Below, in pieces: positions 1 through 6,597 of a stretch of DNA of 9,001 nucleotides. Made by a program: the position numbers and the translations under genes. The first letter of the stretch is position 1, and each line of letters opens with the position of its first letter. The notes under the pieces are model-generated. The model saw only the letters and a program-made list of their open reading frames with translations, did no database searches and was not told the DNA's origin. The stretch is from an uncultured Bacilli bacterium (lineage in GTDB: Bacteria > Bacillota_I > Bacilli_A > RF39 > UBA660): contig CANQSC010000046.1 of NCBI GenBank assembly GCA_947626445.1, positions 1 to 9,001 on the forward strand, in the 5' to 3' direction.

Positions 1-26
1 TATACATAGCCTCCTACTATATATAA

Positions 27-58
27 ATATTACCACTATACCCCCCCCCCTATGTCAA
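27..58 (-). promoter_or_regulatory. Promoter with G10 spacer tract for a gene beyond the left edge (putative phase-variable)
   Basis: Read on the minus strand, a perfect -35 TTGACA (58-53) is followed by TA, ten consecutive G (50-41), TATAGTGG and a -10-like TAATAT (32-27). A TG lies one base before the -10 (35-34), which makes it an extended -10. The spacer is 20 bp, about 3 bp longer than the usual 17, so loss of three G would restore optimal spacing. A strong SD, AGGAGG, follows at 15-10. The ATG at 7-5 is only 2 nt from that SD, so the real start codon probably lies just outside the window. The layout matches the promoter at 6598-6628 almost base for base. Homopolymer slippage changing promoter spacing is a known phase-variation mechanism in bacteria; its action here is inference. 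Confidence 0.7.
41..50. repeat. Homopolymeric C10 (G10 on minus strand) tract
   Basis: Ten consecutive C on the plus strand in a very AT-rich intergenic region. It lies between the -35 and -10 of a minus-strand promoter. There is one other tract of this size in the window, at 6612-6621, in the same promoter position. Confidence 0.95.
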
Positions 59-107
59 GAAGTAATGATTATTTTAAACCACAGTGCAACTTCTATTTGC
101 TTAATTT

Positions 108-263
108 TCACATATTCATAGTTAGTATTATTTTTTTATAATTATCGTTTATTGCTAAATGATTTTTTTCTCGTTTTTTTACTTTTTCAGTTATTATACT
201 TCTTGCTACTTGAGAGTATAATTTTTTCATCATAGTTTTGTCAAGTTTTTCAGGTATAACCAA
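108..263 (-). CDS. Doubtful small basic protein (about 51 aa) between uvrA and the left-edge promoter
   Basis: After the uvrA terminator the minus strand holds a short open frame ending in TGA at 110-108. It could start at TTG 263-261, four bases after a possible SD (AAGGAAG), giving about 51 aa. It could instead start at the tandem ATG at 233-228, giving 41 aa but with no SD. An in-frame TAA at 281-279 closes the frame upstream. The peptide is Lys-rich and contains MMKKLYSQVARSIITEKV. It has no TM segment or motif I recognise. A promoter-like TTGACA/TATACT pair lies inside the frame, so the stretch may instead be leader or non-coding sequence, or a gene remnant. No function is assigned. Confidence 0.3.
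   Translation of the reverse strand: MVIPEKLDKTMMKKLYSQVARSIITEKVKKREKNHLAINDNYKKIILTMNM
215..244 (-). promoter_or_regulatory. Possible minus-strand promoter
   Basis: There is a perfect -35 TTGACA (244-239), an 18-bp spacer and a -10 TATACT (220-215, 5/6 to consensus). It would fire leftwards through the rest of the intergenic region towards the G10-spacer promoter, perhaps as a constitutive upstream promoter of the off-window gene. It overlaps the doubtful small ORF, so at most one interpretation may hold. Confidence 0.4.
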
Positions 264-315
264 AAAACTTCCTTTTTTTTATTTTTTTTCAACTACAATT
301 GAAAAACTTTTTTAG

Positions 316-367
316 CAAAAAAAGAACAAATTAGACAAAAAATTAAATTTCCCACTATATTTGTTCT
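316..367 (-). terminator. Intrinsic terminator of uvrA
   Basis: On the minus strand, AGAACAAAT (367-359) and ATTTGTTCT (331-323) form a perfect 9-bp stem, extendable by G-T and A-T pairs. The loop is unusually long at 27 nt. An uninterrupted T run (323-316) follows. It starts 16 bp after the uvrA stop codon. Confidence 0.65.
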
Positions 368-383
368 CTTAATGCTATATTTT

Positions 384-3191
384 CTAATTTAAATATTTTT
401 TAAGCCATTGACCTGTGTAAGAATTATCTACTTTACTAACTTCTTCTGGTGTTCCAGTCGCGACAACAGTTCCTCCACCATCGCCACCATCAGGGCCTAA
501 ATCAATAATATAATCAGCTACTTTAATAACATCTAAATTATGTTCAATAACAATTACTGTGTCGCCGTTATCAACAATGCGATTTAAAATAGCAATTAAT
601 TTTTTAATATCCGCACTATGAAGACCAGTAGTAGGTTCATCTAAAATAAATAAACTTTTACCAGTAGGCTTTTTTTGTAATTCTTTAGATAATTTAACTC
701 TTCCGGCTTCCCCACCAGATAAAGTCGGTGCACTTTGACCAAGTTTTATATAAGATAATCCCACATCCATTAAAACATCTAACTTTCTTTTAATAGTTGG
801 CACATTTTCAAAAAACTTAACTGCTTTATTAACTCTCATATCTAATACTTCACTAATATTTTTACCTTTATAACGAATATCTAGAGTTTCTCTATTATAA
901 CGAGTTCCTCCACAAACTTCACAAGGTACATAAACATCTGGTAGAAAATGCATTTCAATTTTTTTAACGCCATCACCCCAACAGGCTTCACAACGTCCAC
1001 CTTTAACATTAAAAGAAAATCTTCCTTTATCATAACCATGCATTTTACTTTCTTTAGTATTAGCATATAAGTCTCTAATATCATCAAATACCCCAACATA
1101 AGTTGCCGGATTACTTCTTGGTGTTCTTCCAATTGCATCTTGACTAATCATTACAACTTTATCAATTAAATCAAGATTTTTAATTTCCTTACATTTACCT
1201 GGTTCTTCTTTACTACGATATAACTTATTAGCAACAGTTTTATAAAGGATTTCATTTACTAAAGTACTTTTACCTGAACCAGAAACGCCTGTAACACAGA
1301 TAAATTTACCTAAAGGAAATTTTACATTAATCTTTTTTAAGTTATGTTCTTCGGCTTTTACAACTTCAAGATATTTACCATTTCCTTTACGTCTTTTCTT
1401 TGGAACTTCAATTTTTTCTTTTCCACTTAAATAACGTCCCGTAATACTTTCATCACAAGCCATTACTTCTTCTGGTGTACCCTTAGCAACAACATATCCA
1501 CCTTCTGTTCCAGCAAGTGGTCCAATATCAACTAAATAATCACTAGCAAGCATTGTATCAGTATCATGTTCAACAACAATTAAAGTATTACCTAAATCCC
1601 GCATTTCTTTTAAACTAGCAATTAACTTTTCATTATCTTTTTGATGCAGACCAATACTAGGCTCATCTAAAACATATAATACTCCAGATAATTTACTACC
1701 TATTTGAGTAGCAAGTCTAATTCTTTGTGATTCGCCACCTGATAATGTTCCAGCTTTTCGATGAAGTGATAAATATTCTAAACCTACATTAATTAAAAAA
1801 CTTAACCGATTATCAATTTCTTTAAGTAATAATCTACTAATATTTTCTTGTTCTTTACTAAGTTTTAAAGATCTTAAAAATTCTCTTAAATCTTTAATAC
1901 TCATCGTTGTTAAATCATAAATATTTTTATTTTTAATATAAATGGATAAAACACTATCTTGTAATCTTGTTCCATGACAAACACTACAATCAGTCTCAAT
2001 CATAAAACCTTCTAACCATTCTCTAATCCATGTACTAGAAGTTTCCATATAACGTCTTTCTAAATTGTTAATAACGCCTTCAAAATAATCATTACTTTGT
2101 CTAACATTCCCATTTTTAGCAATGTGTTTAATAGGTATAGGATCAGGTGTTCCATATAAAATATATTCAAATTTATCTCTTGGCAAATCTTTAATTGGTG
2201 CATTAATATCCATATCATAATAATCACAAATAGCTTTAAAAGTTGTATTCATTATACTATTATCAGTATTATATGCTACTATAGCACCATTACTTAAACT
2301 TTTATCTTTATTAGGAATAATTAAATTTTCACTAATTTTTAACTTTGTACCTAGACCTTTACAAGCAGGACAAGCTCCATAAGGACTATTAAATGAAAAT
2401 AATCTTGGTTCTAATTCAGGTATGGAATAATTACACTTTAAACAAGCATAATGTTCACTCATTAAAATTTCTTCCCCACCAATAATATGAATAACAACTT
2501 TGCCATCAGCAAGTTTAGTACTTGCTTCAATTGCTTCAAATATTCTTGAACGTTCTTCATTTTTTAAAACAATTCGGTCAATAACAACATCAATATTATC
2601 TTTTTTATTTTTTTCTAAAACAATATCTTCATCTAAAGTATAAACTTCTCCATTTACTCTAACTCTAGAATATCCTTTACTTCTTAAATCATCAAATAAA
2701 TCTTTATGAGTTCCTTTTTCTCCATGCACAATCGGAGCCATAATTTCTAATTTAGTACCTTCATCATATTCCATAATTTTATTAGTCATTTCTTCAATAC
2801 TTTGACTTTCAATAGGTATATGATGTTTAGGACAATACGGAACACCTATTCTGGCAAATAACAGTCTTAAAAAATCATAAATTTCAGTAATAGTTCCAAC
2901 CGTACTTCTTGGATTTTTATTAGTAGTTTTTTGGTCAATAGATATACTAGGACTTAAACCTTCAATACTATCAACATCAGGTTTTTCTACTCCCCCAATA
3001 AATTGTCTAGCATAAGCCGATAAACTTTCAACATATCTTCTTTGCCCTTCTGCAAAAATAGTATCAAAAGCTAAACTACTTTTCCCTGAACCAGATACAC
3101 CTGTCATAACAATTAATTTATTTTTAGGCAATTCAATATCAATATTTTTTAAATTATTTTCTCTAGCACCCTTAACAATTATTTTATCCAT
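384..3191 (-). CDS. uvrA: UvrABC excinuclease subunit A
   Basis: UvrA is the DNA-damage recognition ATPase of nucleotide excision repair. It dimerises, scans DNA and loads UvrB. The protein is full length (935 aa; E. coli UvrA is 940). Two ABC ATPase modules are visible. Walker A motifs GVSGSGKS are at residues 31-38 and 635-642, signature motifs LSGGE are at 483-487 and 824-828, and Walker B LDEPSIGLH and LDEPTTGLH are at about 508-516 and 850-858. Zinc-binding CxxC pairs are at C250/C253 with C274/C277 and at C734/C737 with C757/C760. The second signature reads LSGGEAGR where the family normally has LSGGEAQR, and the second zinc module reads CEACWGDG where Q is usual before GDG. The ATG start is preceded by GGAGTGA with 7-nt spacing. 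uvrB is not adjacent; the gene has its own promoter and terminator. Confidence 0.98.
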   Translation of the reverse strand: MDKIIVKGARENNLKNIDIELPKNKLIVMTGVSGSGKSSLAFDTIFAEGQRRYVESLSAYARQFIGGVEKPDVDSIEGLSPSISIDQKTTNKNPRSTVGTITEIYDFLRLLFARIGVPYCPKHHIPIESQSIEEMTNKIMEYDEGTKLEIMAPIVHGEKGTHKDLFDDLRSKGYSRVRVNGEVYTLDEDIVLEKNKKDNIDVVIDRIVLKNEERSRIFEAIEASTKLADGKVVIHIIGGEEILMSEHYACLKCNYSIPELEPRLFSFNSPYGACPACKGLGTKLKISENLIIPNKDKSLSNGAIVAYNTDNSIMNTTFKAICDYYDMDINAPIKDLPRDKFEYILYGTPDPIPIKHIAKNGNVRQSNDYFEGVINNLERRYMETSSTWIREWLEGFMIETDCSVCHGTRLQDSVLSIYIKNKNIYDLTTMSIKDLREFLRSLKLSKEQENISRLLLKEIDNRLSFLINVGLEYLSLHRKAGTLSGGESQRIRLATQIGSKLSGVLYVLDEPSIGLHQKDNEKLIASLKEMRDLGNTLIVVEHDTDTMLASDYLVDIGPLAGTEGGYVVAKGTPEEVMACDESITGRYLSGKEKIEVPKKRRKGNGKYLEVVKAEEHNLKKINVKFPLGKFICVTGVSGSGKSTLVNEILYKTVANKLYRSKEEPGKCKEIKNLDLIDKVVMISQDAIGRTPRSNPATYVGVFDDIRDLYANTKESKMHGYDKGRFSFNVKGGRCEACWGDGVKKIEMHFLPDVYVPCEVCGGTRYNRETLDIRYKGKNISEVLDMRVNKAVKFFENVPTIKRKLDVLMDVGLSYIKLGQSAPTLSGGEAGRVKLSKELQKKPTGKSLFILDEPTTGLHSADIKKLIAILNRIVDNGDTVIVIEHNLDVIKVADYIIDLGPDGGDGGGTVVATGTPEEVSKVDNSYTGQWLKKYLN

Positions 3192-3236
3192 AAATAATCA
3201 CTCCATCTATAGTTTGCCAAATTAAATAGCAAAAAT

Positions 3237-3265
3237 ACTATAGCATATACTTGTTCGTATTTCAA
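3237..3265 (-). promoter_or_regulatory. uvrA promoter with a LexA-like half-site
   Basis: A -35 TTGAAA (3265-3260), a 17-bp spacer and a -10 TATAGT (3242-3237) preceded by TGC (extended -10). The spacer contains CGAAC (about 3257-3253), which matches one half of the Bacillus-type LexA box CGAAC-N4-GTTCG. The second half is not matched, so SOS control is only a possibility. In the leader, ACTATAG (3213-3207) is an inverted repeat of CTATAGT at the -10. Confidence 0.7.
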
Positions 3266-3328
3266 TCATTAATTTTGAAGCTAAAATTATTTTATGAAAT
3301 TAAAAGCATTTTTTTAGTTAAAAATTTT

Positions 3329-3553
3329 TCAAGCATAATAATCGTAAAAATTATCTTGTTTTTTTACGGCAAGCCTTTCTATTGCTTTTTCTGCTGATAT
3401 TTCATCTTCTTTATCAAATAATACTTCATTATTAAATAAATCTAATATTTCCTCTTTATCTGTCTTATTTTTTATTAAATTGTAATTTTGATATTCTTTG
3501 ATATTTTTAATTTCATTAAATCCAAAAGCTTGTTGTAACAAATTATATTTCAT
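3329..3553 (-). CDS. Small hypothetical protein, 74 aa
   Basis: I do not recognise this gene. It encodes a soluble, acidic, Asn/Lys/Glu-rich protein starting MKYNLLQQAFGFNEIKN and ending DNFYDYYA, with no signal peptide or TM segment. The central EEILDLFNNE and the EISAEKAIERLAVKK stretch look helical. A GTG at 3559 would add two residues, but I prefer ATG 3553-3551 because the GAGTGAG SD-like element then sits 5 nt upstream. The gene lies 38 bp downstream of the 144-aa ORF and has its own extended -10 (TGGTATAAT at 3582-3574), so it may be transcribed both from that promoter and by read-through. There is no clear terminator before uvrA. The two small genes may form a functional pair, but nothing in the sequence says what they do. 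Confidence 0.7.
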   Translation of the reverse strand: MKYNLLQQAFGFNEIKNIKEYQNYNLIKNKTDKEEILDLFNNEVLFDKEDEISAEKAIERLAVKKQDNFYDYYA

Positions 3554-3573
3554 AAGCACTCACTCATAATAAC

Positions 3574-3582
3574 ATTATACCA
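3574..3582 (-). promoter_or_regulatory. Extended -10 promoter for the 74-aa ORF
   Basis: TGGTATAAT on the minus strand is a perfect TATAAT with the TGn extension. It overlaps nothing coding, lying in the 38-bp gap after the 144-aa ORF. No good -35 is visible 17 bp upstream, as is common with extended -10 promoters. The predicted start is near 3567, leaving a leader of about 14 nt. Confidence 0.55.
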
Positions 3583-3591
3583 CACATTACA

Positions 3592-4026
3592 TTAACACTC
3601 TACTAATTCTTTTAATCTTTTCTTATAATTCTTCTTTTTCTCTTGATTGTAATTAAATTCAATCTCTAATAAATTATCTTCACTTACACAATTTAATTCT
3701 TTTAAAAAGGTTATTAACTCTGTTGCATTATCTTGAAAAAACAATCTAATAAAATTAATTAAATATCTTTCTAATTTATTAAATGAATTTCTTGAAACAC
3801 TATAAGCTTTTTCAAAATTAATTTCATAATAAGTAGTATTATTAAATACAACTTTTTGAATACATTTTGGACTATCACTCTTTAAATTATAATTTACTAC
3901 GATATCTTCACATTCAACTTGCTCCCCAATTTCTTTAGCTAAAGGATATAATTCATTAGTAACATAATAATCTAAATTAGGTACCTCATTAATAAGAATT
4001 CTAATATGTTTAGCACAAGTATTCAT
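3592..4026 (-). CDS. Hypothetical protein, 144 aa
   Basis: I do not recognise this gene. The protein is soluble with no signal peptide or TM. It begins MNTCAKHIRILINEVPNLDY and contains a possible beta-rich centre (CIQKVVFNNTTYYEINFEKAY, about residues 55-75). An aromatic helical stretch follows (YLINFIRLFFQ, about 88-98), then a basic C-terminus (KKKNYKKRLKELVEC). The start is secure: a near-perfect SD, AAAGGAGGT (4042-4034), lies 7 nt before the ATG. Directly upstream are a promoter (4079-4051) and the palindrome/tandem-repeat block (4081-4223), so expression is probably tightly regulated. It could be autoregulatory, but no helix-turn-helix is evident. The gene between srtB and uvrA shares no obvious process with either. 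Confidence 0.8.
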   Translation of the reverse strand: MNTCAKHIRILINEVPNLDYYVTNELYPLAKEIGEQVECEDIVVNYNLKSDSPKCIQKVVFNNTTYYEINFEKAYSVSRNSFNKLERYLINFIRLFFQDNATELITFLKELNCVSEDNLLEIEFNYNQEKKKNYKKRLKELVEC

Positions 4027-4050
4027 ATCTTCTACCTCCTTTCTACCAAC

Positions 4051-4079
4051 ACTTTATATATTTATAAAAAGAAAGTCAA
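4051..4079 (-). promoter_or_regulatory. Promoter of the 144-aa ORF
   Basis: A -35 TTGACT (4079-4074), a 17-bp AT-rich spacer and a weak -10 TAAAGT (4056-4051, 4/6 to consensus). The innermost palindrome (from 4081) abuts the -35. A weak -10 with adjacent operator-like sites suggests regulated transcription. Confidence 0.5.
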
Positions 4080-4080
4080 A

Positions 4081-4188
4081 ATACCAATTTTCCAAAATTA
4101 ACCCAAAAAATACTCCCAATTTTCAAAATTGGTCTAGCGAATTTTCAAAATTGGTCAAAAAAAAGATACCAATTTTCAATTTTGGTAT
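4081..4188. repeat. Array of four ACCAATTTT/AAAATTGGT palindromes (operator-like)
   Basis: Four copies of one inverted repeat are present: 4081-4101 (ATACCAATTTTCCAAAATTAA, quoted in part as ACCAATTTTCC), 4116-4132 (CCAATTTTCAAAATTGG, a perfect 17-bp palindrome), 4140-4155 (AATTTTCAAAATTGGT) and 4166-4188 (ATACCAATTTT...TTTTGGTAT). Centres lie near 4092.5, 4124, 4146 and 4177, so spacings are about 31.5, 22 and 31 bp, close to 3, 2 and 3 helical turns. The array lies between srtB and the -35 of the 144-aa ORF. The outermost copy also serves as the stem of a srtB terminator. It could be a multi-site operator for a dimeric regulator. Confidence 0.85.
4157..4188 (-). terminator. Intrinsic terminator of srtB
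   Basis: On the minus strand ATACCAA (4188-4182) pairs with TTGGTAT (4172-4166) across a 9-nt loop. After one C come eight T (4164-4157). It begins 30 bp after the srtB stop codon. The hairpin is also the outermost copy of the palindrome array. Confidence 0.6.
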
Positions 4189-4193
4189 ATTTT

Positions 4194-4223
4194 TTAATTG
4201 ACGTCAATTTACGTTAATTTACG
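4194..4223. repeat. Three tandem 10-bp repeats, consensus TTAATTTACG
   Basis: TTAATTGACG (4194-4203), TCAATTTACG (4204-4213) and TTAATTTACG (4214-4223) are contiguous with an exact 10-bp period. The first junction also makes a perfect 14-bp palindrome, AATTGACGTCAATT (4196-4209). The srtB stop codon (4221-4219) lies inside the third unit. The AATT cores recur every 10 bp, which is compatible with bent DNA or a cooperative binding site. Confidence 0.7.
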
Positions 4224-4977
4224 AAACTCTTTTAGCTACTACAACCATTCGACCATTATCTTCTGAATATTCGCAAGTAATTAAAGTTATTAATTGCTCA
4301 CCAAAATGAGCATCAATTCCCGTATCGTAAAGTTCTAAATTTTTACAATTATTTACATAATCATTATATTTTTCTTCACTACTTAAATCATGACAATAAT
4401 AATATCTAAAAACATTTTGTTCATCTTGATAGAATACTCTTGATTTAAAAACAGTTACTATTTCATACTTTCTTGCTTCATTGTTAGTATATATTTCAAT
4501 TATTTTATGACTATCATAATATTCTTTATTACTATAATTTAATAAATTTTGAAACATTTCTTGATCATTCATACTATGACCATAAATAATTACATTAGAA
4601 TTAACATCATCTAAATTAGAATCTTTATCAATAAATATTGATCCATAACTACTATATTCCTTTTGATAATTACGATTTAAATAATAATCATTATCTATTC
4701 CTTGCAATAATGGATAATTAATTTTAGTATCATTAATCTTAATCCATCCCTTGACGTCTTCATTTGTTTTTTGTAAATCAATAACTGTCTTAAAAACTTC
4801 TTTATTTACATCTATTTCTTCACTAGTATCAATTTCAATATTAGGAATATTTTCTTGTAATTCTTGATTTAATTTTTTATCTCTAAAATTAATAAAGACA
4901 AAATAAGATAGACATGCAATTAAAATTACTAAAATAATACTAAGACCAATAATTTTATATTTTTTCTTAATTTTCAT
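4219..4977 (-). CDS. srtB: Class B sortase
   Basis: This is a membrane-bound cysteine transpeptidase that cleaves a C-terminal sorting signal and joins the surface protein to peptidoglycan. The 252-aa protein has a basic N-terminus (MKIKKKYK) and one TM segment (about residues 8-30), giving an N-in, catalytic-domain-out topology. Catalytic residues are visible: His134 in IYGHS, Cys235 in TLITCEYS and Arg243 in NGRM. The TLITC[E/S]YS context, the VKGWIKINDTKINYPLLQG segment and the length are typical of class B. The ATG is preceded by AGAAGG at 8-nt spacing. The likely substrate is the VPKTG protein encoded immediately upstream (5023-6570). The 45-bp gap between them contains an intrinsic terminator, so sortase mRNA may come from partial read-through. 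Class is confident; substrate pairing is inference from position. Confidence 0.95.
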   Translation of the reverse strand: MKIKKKYKIIGLSIILVILIACLSYFVFINFRDKKLNQELQENIPNIEIDTSEEIDVNKEVFKTVIDLQKTNEDVKGWIKINDTKINYPLLQGIDNDYYLNRNYQKEYSSYGSIFIDKDSNLDDVNSNVIIYGHSMNDQEMFQNLLNYSNKEYYDSHKIIEIYTNNEARKYEIVTVFKSRVFYQDEQNVFRYYYCHDLSSEEKYNDYVNNCKNLELYDTGIDAHFGEQLITLITCEYSEDNGRMVVVAKRVS

Positions 4978-4994
4978 CTACTATACCTTCTTAC

Positions 4995-5020
4995 AAAAAA
5001 AAGGTGAATTTTTCACCCTT
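4995..5020 (-). terminator. Intrinsic terminator/attenuator between the VPKTG surface protein and srtB
   Basis: On the minus strand GGTGAA (5017-5012) and TTCACC (5008-5003) form a 6-bp stem with a 3-nt loop, extendable by AAA/TTT pairs around a bulged G. Eight T (5002-4995) follow. It begins just after the surface-protein stop and ends 17 bp before the srtB start, so it would lower srtB expression relative to its substrate. Confidence 0.75.
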
Positions 5021-5022
5021 TA

Positions 5023-6570
5023 TTAATCTTTTATTTTAATAACTAGAGTTAATAAACTTAATGTCATAATTGTTAAGATACTTAAAATCATCATTATATT
5101 ACTGTCTCCAGTTTTTGGAACATTATCTAAAACTCTTTCATCTTTAATGGCTACTAAGAATGGTGAAAGTTCATTTACATTAATATCAATTTTACCATCA
5201 ACAATTTCTTTTTGGACTTCTTGATAAGTACCATCTTTCTTTAAGTGTAAAACTAAAGCTTGTTTACCATTATATTCTTTTCCAACAGTAAATATAATGT
5301 TAATACCATTTTTAATTTCCCCTTTTACGACATGTAATTCATAAGTATTTAGAATATTACCATATCCTTTTTTCTTAGCTGTTTCAACAATATTTAAATA
5401 ATCTTTACTAGTATTATCAAGTGCTTCTGCGGCAATAGCAACATCAGTATCTTTAGAAGTATCAACAGTAACATTACTAATTACTTCATTTACATAAGAT
5501 GGTTTATCTTCATTACCATAAATATGAATATGAAAATTTTTAGCAGCATATAAAATATCATCTTTTATGAAATATAATGTACTTCTATTATAATATTCAT
5601 TTATTTCACCGCTACCTTTATGAGTTCCGATTAAGATTTCTACACCTAAATCGTTAGCCATCTTATTAGCGCGGCCTTCAATAGATAAATTATAACGCAT
5701 TTGAGCATCATTAATATTAAAAGTAGATGTTGTATCTTCTAATGCAACTTTAGATAGATAATCTTCAATTTCCTTAGCAATTTTTTCATCACGATTTTTA
5801 GTATTGCTATATGTAACTTTTACATATTTATTATTAGATTTACCTCCAACATAAACATTTACATAAATATTATGAATATCATCAAAATATCCACCAATAC
5901 TAGCATCTATACTAACATCAGATAAATCAAAACCTTTATCCTCTAATATTTTCTTGATTTGACTCTCAATTACACCTTTACCTGGAAAAGTTACACTACC
6001 ATTTTCTTCAGCAAAATATTCAGATTCCTTAATATCGACACTAATTTCATCAGGTATACTATCTAATGCCCCTTTGGATTTTTCATCATCATTTGCTAAA
6101 TTAACAAACTTCATATTATATCTACTAGCAAAACCTTTAGGCGATAACATGGCATTATCAGCACCATCTTCAACTTCATCATACTCATAACCATAAACAG
6201 TTACATTTTTAGATAAATATTCTTGAGTTTCTTTTGATAACTCTTTTTGATCTACTCTAGTAATCCAAGGTACAGCATTTGTATCATTATTAAATTTACT
6301 TGCAAAATGAATTTCTTTTAAATTAGTAAATTTTTCAAATAATGGTAATTCAAAAACTCCTCCTTTTACTCCATTAATTTCTTCAGGAATAGTTATACTA
6401 GTAGCACTATAATCAGCAAATTCGCTAATATAATAAGTACTGCCACTCCCTTCAAAAATCCAGCCTTCTTTTGTTGTTCCAGAAATACCAACTGTAGAGG
6501 CTAAAACTTGTGTACTTCCTATTAGAAATACTGTTGCAATAACTAAGATGCTTAAACATTTCTTAAACAT
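5023..6570 (-). CDS. Sortase-anchored surface protein with VPKTG sorting signal
   Basis: This 515-aa protein is secreted and predicted to be wall-anchored. It has an N-terminal signal peptide (MFKKCLSILVIATVFLIGS..., cleavage probably near VLA-ST at about residue 24-25). A segment at about 50-95 (ATSITIPEEINGV...FTNLKEIHF) resembles BspA-type leucine-rich repeats. Unrecognised beta-rich sequence follows, then a C-terminal module (about 410-478) ending in INVNELSPFLVAIKD, a pattern common just before wall anchors. The sorting signal is VPKTG (484-488), followed by a hydrophobic helix and a short tail, KIKD. The LPXTG Leu is replaced by Val. The ATG has the SD AGAGGA 5 nt upstream. Transcription is predicted from the G10-spacer promoter at 6598-6628, suggesting phase-variable display. 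Likely an adhesin or other surface structure; its ligand cannot be told from sequence. Confidence 0.9.
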   Translation of the reverse strand: MFKKCLSILVIATVFLIGSTQVLASTVGISGTTKEGWIFEGSGSTYYISEFADYSATSITIPEEINGVKGGVFELPLFEKFTNLKEIHFASKFNNDTNAVPWITRVDQKELSKETQEYLSKNVTVYGYEYDEVEDGADNAMLSPKGFASRYNMKFVNLANDDEKSKGALDSIPDEISVDIKESEYFAEENGSVTFPGKGVIESQIKKILEDKGFDLSDVSIDASIGGYFDDIHNIYVNVYVGGKSNNKYVKVTYSNTKNRDEKIAKEIEDYLSKVALEDTTSTFNINDAQMRYNLSIEGRANKMANDLGVEILIGTHKGSGEINEYYNRSTLYFIKDDILYAAKNFHIHIYGNEDKPSYVNEVISNVTVDTSKDTDVAIAAEALDNTSKDYLNIVETAKKKGYGNILNTYELHVVKGEIKNGINIIFTVGKEYNGKQALVLHLKKDGTYQEVQKEIVDGKIDINVNELSPFLVAIKDERVLDNVPKTGDSNIMMILSILTIMTLSLLTLVIKIKD

Positions 6571-6597
6571 ACAATTCCTCTTTTCTATTTCGTTTAT

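Noticed and set aside
284..307. Hairpin TTTTTCAA/TTGAAAAA followed by CTTTTTT on the plus strand
   Set aside because: The stem is A/T-only apart from one C-G pair, no plus-strand gene precedes it, and a better terminator for uvrA lies at 316-367.
881..1138. 85-codon minus-strand open frame
   Set aside because: It lies wholly inside uvrA in another frame, with no SD and low-complexity composition; a shadow of uvrA.
3237..3265. A full LexA/SOS box at the uvrA promoter
   Set aside because: Only the CGAAC half is present; the expected GTTCG half after 4 bp is mismatched at three of five bases.
3329..3331. TGA read as Trp (Mycoplasma code)
   Set aside because: All recognised proteins are complete under the standard code, Trp is encoded by TGG, and reading through the TGA that ends the 74-aa ORF adds only a few residues before TAA.
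4081..4223. CRISPR array or plasmid-type iterons
   Set aside because: Units are palindromic and degenerate with short, unequal, AT-rich gaps; there are no unique spacers, no cas genes, and no Rep or origin features nearby.
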